DNA of 64,000 bases. Source: Streptomyces sp. MspMP-M5. Lineage in GTDB: Bacteria > Actinomycetota > Actinomycetes > Streptomycetales > Streptomycetaceae. The stretch spans positions 1 to 64,000 of the forward strand of contig NZ_KB891908.1 in the NCBI RefSeq assembly GCF_000373585.1, written 5' to 3'. Below, piece after piece: positions 40,048 through 47,073 of the stretch. How positions within the stretch are numbered: the first letter of the stretch is position 1; every line of letters starts with the position of its first letter. The notes beneath the pieces are model-generated. The model was not told the DNA's origin, did no database searches, and saw nothing but the letters and a program-made list of their open reading frames with translations. The position numbers and the translations under genes are program-made.

Positions 40048-41484
40048 TCAGCCGGACTGCTGGAGCCGCTGGAGCGACGCGGCCAGTTGGTCCACCTCCT
40101 CCGGGGTGTTGTAGAGGGCGAGCGAGGCGCGGGCCGCGCTCTCCAGCCCGTAGTGGGCCAGGGCCGGCTGGGCGCAGTGGTGGCCGGCCCGGACGGCGAT
40201 CCCGTCCTGGTCGAGCCACTGCGCGATCCGGCCCGGGTCCTGGCCCGCCAGGGTGAAGGTGAGCACCGCGATCCGTTCGGGGGCGGAGCCGATCAGGTCC
40301 AGGCCGGGGACCGCGGCCAGCGCCTGTTGGGCGTACCCCAGCAGCTCGGTCTCGTACGCGGCGACCGCGGACCGGTCGAAGCCGGTCAGCCAGTTGATCG
40401 CGGCGAGCAGGCCGACCACGCCGGCGATATGGCCGGTGCCGGCCTCCAGGCGGTGCGGGACGGGCGCGTAGGTGGTGCGGTCGAAGGAGACCGAGTCGAT
40501 CATGTTGCCGCCGCCCTGCCACGGCGCCATCTCCTCCAGGATCTCCGGCTTGGCGTACAGGGCGCCGATGCCCGTGGGGGCGAACAGCTTGTGGCCGGAG
40601 AAGACGTAGAAGTCGGCGTCGAGGTCCTTCACGTCGACCGGGAAGTGAGCCACCGCCTGGGCGCCGTCCACCAGGACCTTGGCCCGGTAGCGGTGGGCGA
40701 GCGCGGTCATCTCCTTGACCGGCGGGACGGTGCCGAGGACGTTCGACGCCTGGCCGAGGGCGACCAGCCGGGTCCGCATGGAGAGCCGGTCGGCGTAGGC
40801 GTCGAGGTCGATCTGCCCGTCCGGCCGCAGCGGTACGGGCACCACCCGGGCTCGGGTCTCCTTGGCCACCATCTGCCAGGGCACGATGTTGGAGTGGTGC
40901 TCCAGCACCGGCACCAGGATGTCGTCGCCGGGGCCGAGGTTGGCCCGCCCCCAGCTCTGGGCGACGAGGTTGATCGCCTCGGTCGTGCCGCGGGTGAAGA
41001 CGATCTCGTCCGGGGACGCCGCACCCAGGAAACGGGCGACCGCGGCCCGGCCTCCCTCGTACGCCTCGGTGGCCTCGCGGGCCATCGTGTGCGCGCCGCG
41101 GTGGATGTTGGAGTTGCCCGCGCCGTAGAAGCCGGAGACCGCCTCGATGACCTGGCGGGGCTTCTGGGTGGTGGCCCCGTTGTCGAGCCAGACCAGCGGT
41201 TTGCCGTTGACGGTCCGGTGCAGGATCGGCACGTCGCGGCGCGCGAACTCCGGTGAGAAGGGCGGCGGTTGGGAGAGGTGACGGCCCGTCGGTTCGGTGC
41301 CGTTCCAGGGGGTGCCGGCGGACTCGGGGGCCGGCACGGGGGCGCCGGTGCCGACGCCGGTCGCGGCTGCGGGGGCCGCCGGGACCGCGGCGGTGCCGAG
41401 GCCCGGCACCGCCGCTCCGGTCGTGGGGACGGCCGCCGCGCCGGTCCCGGCCGACGGAAGTCCCAGCAGGTCAGGCGTAGTCAT
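40048..41484 (-). CDS. SufS-type cysteine desulfurase, encapsulin cargo
   Basis: A 478-residue PLP enzyme. The core (residues about 80-478) is group II SufS-like: WLDNGATTQKP, NSNIHRGAHTMA, TRGTTEAINLVAQSWG and LVDGAQAVAHFPVD. The PLP lysine is in YVFSGHKLFAPTG and the catalytic Cys in VRAGHHCAQPALAHYG. It takes sulfur from cysteine, leaving alanine and an enzyme persulfide. The first ~77 residues are a disordered Ala/Pro/Gly/Val tail (GAAAVPTTGAAVPGLGTAAV...), the typical cargo-loading extension of family 2 encapsulin desulfurases. The start overlaps the last 14 bases of the shell gene, so shell and cargo are co-translated. No SufE/SufU or other Suf genes are adjacent. Confidence 0.92.
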   Translation of the reverse strand: MTTPDLLGLPSAGTGAAAVPTTGAAVPGLGTAAVPAAPAAATGVGTGAPVPAPESAGTPWNGTEPTGRHLSQPPPFSPEFARRDVPILHRTVNGKPLVWLDNGATTQKPRQVIEAVSGFYGAGNSNIHRGAHTMAREATEAYEGGRAAVARFLGAASPDEIVFTRGTTEAINLVAQSWGRANLGPGDDILVPVLEHHSNIVPWQMVAKETRARVVPVPLRPDGQIDLDAYADRLSMRTRLVALGQASNVLGTVPPVKEMTALAHRYRAKVLVDGAQAVAHFPVDVKDLDADFYVFSGHKLFAPTGIGALYAKPEILEEMAPWQGGGNMIDSVSFDRTTYAPVPHRLEAGTGHIAGVVGLLAAINWLTGFDRSAVAAYETELLGYAQQALAAVPGLDLIGSAPERIAVLTFTLAGQDPGRIAQWLDQDGIAVRAGHHCAQPALAHYGLESAARASLALYNTPEEVDQLAASLQRLQQSG

Positions 41485-42853
41485 GGTAGCGGGACACCTC
41501 GACGTTCTGGAGGACGGCGAGGGCGTCCTCGACGAGGACCGCGGCGTTGAAGTACGCGGTCATCAGGTACGAGGTGATGCCCTTCTTGTCGACGCCCATG
41601 TTCCGCATGGCCAGGCCCGGTTCGATCTCGTCGGCGACGTTCGCCGGGCGCAGCCCGACCACGCCCTGCTCGGCCTCGCCGACCCGCATCAGCAGGACCT
41701 CGGTGGTGCCGGTGTCCGCCCCGCCGGAGAACCGCACCTTGTCGGACGGCAGCAGCGGCACTCCGCGCCAGGTCAGCAGCGGGCTGCCGAAGCTGGTGTC
41801 GATCACCGGGGGCACGCCCCGACGGGTACATTCCCGGCCGAACGCGGCGATGGTCCGGGGGTGGGCGAGGAAGTAGCCGGGCTGCTTCCAGACCCGGCTG
41901 AGGAGCTCGTCGAGGTCGTCGGGGGTGGGGGCGCCGTAGCGTGCCTGGACGCGCTGGCCGGGGGCGACGTTGTTGAAGAGGCCGTGCTCGGGGTGGTTGA
42001 GGAGGACGTCCTCCTGCCGCTCGCGCAGCGCGTGCGCGGTGAGGTTGGCCTGGGTGCGGACCTGGTCCATGGTGCCGCTGTAGAGGTCGGAGACCCGGGT
42101 GTGGACGCGCAGCACGGTCTGGGCGAGGTTCATGTGGTACTCGCGGGGCGCGTCCTCGTAGTCGACGAAGGTCGCCGGCAGTTCGGGTTCGCCGGTGTGT
42201 CCGGAGCTGAGGTCGACCGGCACCTCGCTGCCCGGCAGGACGCCGTCCGCGGCGAGGTAGGCGTCCGTCGCGGCCCGCAGTGCCGGGTCGCGGTCGCCCA
42301 GGCGGGCCAGGACGGCGCGGTCGAGGCTGAGCGCGGTGCCGGGGGTGAGCGCGGTGACCCGGTAGGGCATCGGGGCCGAGCGGGTCCAGGCGTCGAGGTC
42401 GAAGAACTGGCCGTCGCCGATCACGTCGAGCAGCGCGTCCTCGCCGTAGCGGCCGCGCGCCCGCTTCTCGGCGCGGCCCTGCACCACGACGAGCAGACGG
42501 TCCGTCACCTCGCCGCTCTCGGCGAGGACTTGGCCGGTGTCGAAGCTCACCGTCTCGAAGGCACCGGCGAGTTCGGTCAGCAGCGCGTCGTCTGCCTCGC
42601 GCAGGTACGGCAGTTCACGCAGGTCGCCGGGGATGACGCGGTGGGTGTCGCCGTCCTGGTAGGTGGCGATGCGGTCGTCGCCGAGGACGTAGGTGCGGCG
42701 GCGGTTGACGCGGAAGACGCCGGATTCGACGTCCACCCACGGCAGGGCGCGCAGCAGGTAGCGCGGGGTGATGCCGCGCATCTGGGGGGTGGTCTTGGTC
42801 GTGGTCGCGAGTTGCCGTGCCGCATCCGGGGCGAGCGTCATCCGGTCGTTCAC
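41471..42853 (-). CDS. Family 2 encapsulin shell protein with inserted cNMP-binding-like domain (2B type)
   Basis: A 460-residue HK97-fold nanocompartment shell. N-terminal arm and first shell part: TPRYLLRALPWVDVESGVFR and VNRRRTYVL. From about residue 80 to 195 a cyclic-nucleotide-binding-like beta barrel is inserted: FETVSFDTGQVLAESGEVTD, RLLVVVQGRAE, VIGDGQFFDLDAW and YRVTALTPGTALSLDR. The shell then resumes with YHMNLAQTVLRVHTRVSDLY and ends KGITSYLMTAYFNAAVLVED and ALAVLQNVEVSRYHDYA. Plain 2A shells are about 310 residues. The phosphate-binding cassette lacks the usual Gly-Glu...Arg signature. Start GTG 42853 has GGAGGT 5 bases upstream. It is cotranscribed with the cysteine desulfurase and divergent from a sensor phosphatase. 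Confidence 0.9.
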   Translation of the reverse strand: MNDRMTLAPDAARQLATTTKTTPQMRGITPRYLLRALPWVDVESGVFRVNRRRTYVLGDDRIATYQDGDTHRVIPGDLRELPYLREADDALLTELAGAFETVSFDTGQVLAESGEVTDRLLVVVQGRAEKRARGRYGEDALLDVIGDGQFFDLDAWTRSAPMPYRVTALTPGTALSLDRAVLARLGDRDPALRAATDAYLAADGVLPGSEVPVDLSSGHTGEPELPATFVDYEDAPREYHMNLAQTVLRVHTRVSDLYSGTMDQVRTQANLTAHALRERQEDVLLNHPEHGLFNNVAPGQRVQARYGAPTPDDLDELLSRVWKQPGYFLAHPRTIAAFGRECTRRGVPPVIDTSFGSPLLTWRGVPLLPSDKVRFSGGADTGTTEVLLMRVGEAEQGVVGLRPANVADEIEPGLAMRNMGVDKKGITSYLMTAYFNAAVLVEDALAVLQNVEVSRYHDYA

Positions 42854-43234
42854 AGGGGACCTCCATACGGGACCAACGGCATGCCGGCCGCCCGGCGCGG
42901 GGCCGGCGGCATGCGGGACACCGGGATGGTCGGGGCCGGAATATGCGGTGCGCAACGGCCCGCCGACGGGCCCGCGGCCGGAAACGCTCGGAACCCGAAA
43001 CCCACGATGACGGACCTACGTGCGATTACCTTGTGTCGCAGGGTCGCTACACCGCGTGGAATCGGCCTTCACGGGTCGCTCCGAGGGGCGCCGGGGGTCC
43101 TGCACCGGCGCCCACCCACCCTCCACAACCGACCAAATTTGCCCTCATAAAGCCGCTTTGTCATTCCAAAAGGAACGCTTATGACGGCGTGCAGCTGATC
43201 GCTGCCCGAGGGTACGCAGTGCTAAATATGGCGC
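42854..43234. promoter_or_regulatory. Divergent promoter region encapsulin/sensor phosphatase
   Basis: This 381-base gap holds no gene I can support. It contains GTGTCGC/GCTACAC (43033-43039/43046-43052, one mismatch). GTCAT (43160-43164) pairs with ATGAC (43181-43185), and TTCC-AAAA-GGAA is nested between them at 43164-43175. The second cluster lies in an unusually AT-rich patch about 50-75 bases before the GTG of the sensor gene and is the best regulator-site candidate. Confidence 0.4.
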
Positions 43235-46105
43235 GTGAGGGAAAATTTCGAGCAAAAGAGACATTTCTGGCCTGATGTCGGGCGCCGTCTCCGCTCGGTG
43301 CTGAGCGTGCACAGCGTCGCGGGCCAGGTGCTCGTCCTCCAACTCGCCCTCGTACTGCTGCTGGTCGTGGCCGCCGGGGTCGCCCTCGCCCTCCAGGCCC
43401 AGCAGGCGAGTCTGGCGGAGGCCGAACAGCGTTCGTCCGTCGCCGCGCTGGCCTTCGCACACGCCCCCGGGACCGCCGCCGCGATGCGGTCCGCCGACCC
43501 CACCACCCGCCTCCAGTCCCGCGCCGAGGACGCCCGGCGGGAGGCCGGGCTCGACTACCTCGTCGCGTTCAGCCCGTCCGGGATCCGCTGGACCCACCCC
43601 GACCCCGCACTGATCGGCAAGCGCGTCCCCGGCGGCTACGGCCCCGCACTCGCCGGCCGGACCGTCACCTCCACCTCCGCCTCGGCGTTCGGCCGCGCCG
43701 TGGACACCACCGTCCCGGTCAAGGACGCCGGCGGCCGCGTCGTCGGACTGGTCGCGGCCGGCATCAAGGTGCAGCGGACCAACGAGTGGGCCCTGCAGCG
43801 GCTGCCGCTGCTGATCGGCTGCGCCGCCGGCGCCCTGGTCGTCGGGGTCTGCGGGACCGCCCTGGTGAGCCGCCGGCTGCGGCGGCAGACCCGCGGTCTG
43901 GACCCCGCCGAGATGACCCGGATGTACGACCACCACGACGCCGTCCTGCACGCCGTCCGCGAGGGCGTGCTCATCATCGGCGGCGACGGGCGGCTGCTGC
44001 TCGCCAACGACGAGGCCCGCCGGCTGCTCGGCCTGCCCGACGACGCCGAACGCCGCCGGGTCACCGAACTCGGCCTGGAACCGGGCACCGCCGCCCTGCT
44101 GGCCTCCGGGCGGGCGGCGACCGACGAGGTGCACCCCGCCGGCGACCGGCTGCTCGCCGTCAACATCCGCCCCACCGGCCCCTACGGCGGCCCGCCCGGC
44201 ACCGCCGTCACCCTCCGGGACACCACCGAACTCCGGGCGCTGACCGGCAAGGCCGAGGTCGCCCAGCGGCGCCTGAAACTGCTCTACGACGCGGGCATGC
44301 GGATCGGCAGCACGCTGGACGTCCGCCGCACCGCGGAGGAACTGGCCGCGGTCGCCGTGCCCCGCTTCGCCGACGTGGTCTCCGTCGAGCTTCTGGAGCC
44401 GGTGCTGCGCGGCGACGAACCGACCGGGCGGCATGCGCCGATGCGGCGGCTGGCGGTCCACGGCGTACCGGAGGGCTCGGCCGTCTACCGCGTCGGCGAG
44501 CGGATCCGCTTCGTCCCGGGCAGCCCCATCGCGGCCGGTATCGCCGACGCCCGCCCGGTCCTCGTCCGGGACCTGCGCGCCGAACGCGAGTGGCGGGACC
44601 AGGACCCCGACGACACCCGGCGCATCCTGGACAACGGCATCCGCTCGCTGATCGCCGTGCCGCTGCGGGCCCGGGGCGTGGTGCTCGGGCTGGCCAACTT
44701 CTGGCGGGCGGCCGGCTCCGAGGTGTTCGGCGAGGAGGACCTGTCGTTCGCCGAGGAGCTGGCCGCGCGGGCCGCGGTCTCCATCGACAACGCCCGCCGC
44801 TACACCCGCGAGCACGCCACCACCCTCACCCTCCAGCGCAGCCTGCTGCCGCGGGCGCTGCCCGCACAGTCGGCCCTGGAGGTGGCGCACCGCTACCTGC
44901 CCGCGCAGGCCGGGGTCGGCGGCGACTGGTTCGACCTGATCCCGCTGCCCGGCGCCCGGGTCGCCCTGGTCGTCGGCGACGTCGTCGGGCACGGCCTGCA
45001 CGCCGCCGCCACCATGGGCCGGCTGCGCACCGCGGTCCTCAACTTCTCCGCCCTGGACCTGCCGCCCGACGAACTCCTGGGCCACCTCGACGAACTCGTC
45101 AGCCACATCGACACCGACGAGGCCCGTACGGGCGGGACGGGGACGGACGGGGACGACGGCGGGAGCGAGGGCGGCGGGGACCCGGCCGGGACGATGGCCG
45201 ACGAGGCGTCGGCATCGGGCGGGGAGGTCTCCCTGGTCGGGGACGGCGCCGCCGGCATTACCGGCGCCACCTGCCTCTACGCCATCTACGACCCGGTCGG
45301 CGGCGGCGTCACCCTGGCCCGGGCCGGCCACCCGGGGCCGGCCCTGATCCGCCCCGACGGCACCGTCTCCTTCCCCGAGGTGCCGGTCTCCCCGCCGCTC
45401 GGCCTCCGGGGCGGCCTGCCCGTGGAGACCGTCGAACTGGCCCTGCCCGAGGGCTCCCGGCTCGTCCTCTACACCAACGGGCTCGTCGAGGACCGCGAAC
45501 GCGACCTCGACACCGGCCTGGAACTGCTGCGCAGCACCCTCGCCGACGGCCCGGACCACTCCCCCGAGGAGACCTGCACCGCCGTCCTGGACGCCATGCT
45601 GCCCGCCCACCCCAGCGACGACATCGCCCTGCTGGTCGCCCGCACCCGGCTCCTCGACCGGGACCGGATCGCCGAGTGGCAGGTCCCCTCCGACCCCGCG
45701 GCCGTCGGCCCCGTCCGCTCCGCCTGCATGCGCACCCTGGAAGCCTGGGGACTGGACGAGATCGGCTTCACCACCGAACTGATCCTCAGCGAACTGATCA
45801 CCAACGCCATCCGCTACGGCGCGCAGCCCATCCGCGTCCGCCTCCTCCACGACCGCGCCCTGATCTGCGAGGTCTCCGACGGCACCAGCGCCTCCCCGCA
45901 CCTGCGGCGGGCCGCCACCACCGACGAGGGCGGGCGCGGGCTGTTCCTCGTCGCCCAGTTCGCCCAGCGCTGGGGGACGCGCTACACCCCCGGCGGCAAG
46001 GTCATCTGGACCGAACAGACCCTGGACGCGACGCAACCACCGGGCGCCGGCGGCGACGACGGCATCGACACGCTCCTCGACCAGTGGGACGAGACGGGCT
46101 TGTGA
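43235..46105 (+). CDS. Multidomain sensor: Cache-PAS-GAF-SpoIIE phosphatase-HATPase
   Basis: A 956-residue membrane signalling protein. Helix at residues 27-50, extracellular sCache-like sensor (50-185: LDYLVAFSPSGIRWTHPDPA, then IGKRVPGGYGPALAG), second helix 188-210. Then a PAS domain (VLHAVREGVLIIGGDGRLLL), GAF (RRTAEELAAVAVPRFADVVS, LIAVPLRARGVVLGLANFW) and a PP2C/SpoIIE phosphatase (AQAGVGGDWFDLIPLPGARV, VVGDVVGHGLHAAATMGRLR) broken by a Gly/Asp-rich insert. An RsbW-like ATPase ends it (ELILSELITNAIRYGAQPIR, DEGGRGLFLVAQFA). The phosphatase metal-site aspartates are present. Such proteins act on anti-anti-sigma factors. Start GTG 43235. It is divergent from the encapsulin operon. Confidence 0.9.
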   Translation: MRENFEQKRHFWPDVGRRLRSVLSVHSVAGQVLVLQLALVLLLVVAAGVALALQAQQASLAEAEQRSSVAALAFAHAPGTAAAMRSADPTTRLQSRAEDARREAGLDYLVAFSPSGIRWTHPDPALIGKRVPGGYGPALAGRTVTSTSASAFGRAVDTTVPVKDAGGRVVGLVAAGIKVQRTNEWALQRLPLLIGCAAGALVVGVCGTALVSRRLRRQTRGLDPAEMTRMYDHHDAVLHAVREGVLIIGGDGRLLLANDEARRLLGLPDDAERRRVTELGLEPGTAALLASGRAATDEVHPAGDRLLAVNIRPTGPYGGPPGTAVTLRDTTELRALTGKAEVAQRRLKLLYDAGMRIGSTLDVRRTAEELAAVAVPRFADVVSVELLEPVLRGDEPTGRHAPMRRLAVHGVPEGSAVYRVGERIRFVPGSPIAAGIADARPVLVRDLRAEREWRDQDPDDTRRILDNGIRSLIAVPLRARGVVLGLANFWRAAGSEVFGEEDLSFAEELAARAAVSIDNARRYTREHATTLTLQRSLLPRALPAQSALEVAHRYLPAQAGVGGDWFDLIPLPGARVALVVGDVVGHGLHAAATMGRLRTAVLNFSALDLPPDELLGHLDELVSHIDTDEARTGGTGTDGDDGGSEGGGDPAGTMADEASASGGEVSLVGDGAAGITGATCLYAIYDPVGGGVTLARAGHPGPALIRPDGTVSFPEVPVSPPLGLRGGLPVETVELALPEGSRLVLYTNGLVEDRERDLDTGLELLRSTLADGPDHSPEETCTAVLDAMLPAHPSDDIALLVARTRLLDRDRIAEWQVPSDPAAVGPVRSACMRTLEAWGLDEIGFTTELILSELITNAIRYGAQPIRVRLLHDRALICEVSDGTSASPHLRRAATTDEGGRGLFLVAQFAQRWGTRYTPGGKVIWTEQTLDATQPPGAGGDDGIDTLLDQWDETGL

Positions 46106-46155
46106 GGCGGGCGACTTCGTGAGGCGGGGGTGCCTTCGTGCGGCGGGGCGGCCTG
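46099..46155. repeat. Imperfect tandem repeat after the sensor gene
   Basis: Three imperfect units of about 18 bp built on CTTCGTGAGGCGGGG run from the stop of the sensor gene to the start of the next gene's 3' end. Probably slippage-derived; no function is evident. Confidence 0.4.
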
Positions 46156-46159
46156 CGCG

Positions 46160-46555
46160 TCACATGCCGCCGGAGCGCCGGGCCCGGGCGGCGCGGAAGG
46201 CCGCCGCGCACCCCGCCGCGGCCAGGCCGGCCCCCGCGAGGACCCACAGGCTCGTCCGATCGGCCTGCTGCCAGCCGAGTTCCGCGTGCGGGTGCACCAC
46301 GAAGCCGTCGAAGAACAACCAGGAGACGAGGACCACGGCGGGGACCATGAGGGGCCGGGCCGCGGCCGCGACGGCGACCGTCAGCAGCGCGAACACGGCG
46401 AGCAGGAACGCCGGATGGGCGGCGGCCCGGCCGGTCGCCAGCAGCACCGTCACGGCGAGCGCGGTCACCGCCGCCCCGACGGGCAGCGCGAGTTCGCGGC
46501 CCAGCTCGTCGGCGGGCCGCGGGTGAGCGGGGACAGGATGGTGAACGGTGGCCAT
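46160..46555 (-). CDS. DUF4118 (KdpD-like) membrane protein
   Basis: A 131-residue protein with four hydrophobic segments: LALPVGAAVTALAVTVLLAT, FLLAVFALLTVAVAAAARPL, MVPAVVLVSWLFFDGFVVHP and WVLAGAGLAAAGCAAAFRA. The spacing and the WLFFDGFVVHPHAELGW loop match DUF4118, the four-helix domain of KdpD, here as a free-standing protein. The start at 46555 has AGGAGGTG about 6 bases upstream. It is convergent with the sensor phosphatase gene. Function unknown; no kdp genes are seen in this window. Confidence 0.8.
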   Translation of the reverse strand: MATVHHPVPAHPRPADELGRELALPVGAAVTALAVTVLLATGRAAAHPAFLLAVFALLTVAVAAAARPLMVPAVVLVSWLFFDGFVVHPHAELGWQQADRTSLWVLAGAGLAAAGCAAAFRAARARRSGGM

Positions 46556-47073
46556 GAGTGCACCTCCTGGGACCTGGTGCCAGGGTGCGCGGACCGGGGA
46601 ACGCGGGAAGCGTCGGGCCGGGAACTTAACGCGGTGCGTACGGCACGGGGGGTATTTCTGACACGTCCCTGACGCCGAGGCGGCACACCGGATGGTCCCG
46701 GACGCGCCCCGGACGCCGGGCGGCGCGGAAGTGTGTTGCATACTCGCTCCTCGTTGCCCGGCGCACCCGGGCGACGACCCGTGGCGAAAGCGACAAACGG
46801 CGGCAGGAAGAGAGAGTTGGACGGAATCGGCCTTTATGGGGGTGGGCCGCCGATATGTCCGCTTGGGCGTTTTCGGGGCGGCTTTCGGGGTGGTCTTCGC
46901 GGCGCCCGGTGCGACGCCGCGTGCCGCACCGCACCCCACCCGCACCCCGTCCCGGCCCGCGCGACGACCACGCGGCCGGGACCTCCTCGACAGACCCGTA
47001 CCCCTCGACCCACCACCCGACCGACACCCATGACCGTCGGCGGGCCGAACCACGATCGGCAGGACGTAGCCGT
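46556..47073. other. Long leader region before the APC permease
   Basis: This 518-base gap separates the divergent DUF4118 and APC permease genes. A strong RNA hairpin (TCGTTGCCCGG 46751-46761 with CCGGGCGACGA 46767-46777, one G-U pair) is followed by a small GC-GAAA-GC tetraloop. The in-frame open stretch before 47074 looks like low-complexity shadow rather than protein. No known riboswitch class is recognised. Confidence 0.4.
46751..46777 (+). promoter_or_regulatory. Leader hairpin upstream of the APC permease
   Basis: An 11-bp stem with a 5-nt loop, about 297 bases before the permease start codon. It could be part of a structured 5' leader or the terminator of an unseen transcript. Confidence 0.35.

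Noticed and set aside
43145..46036. A 963-codon open frame antisense to the sensor phosphatase
   Set aside because: The composition (Gly/Ala/Gln/Asp/Val repeats) is an antisense shadow; the plus strand encodes five recognisable domains in one frame.
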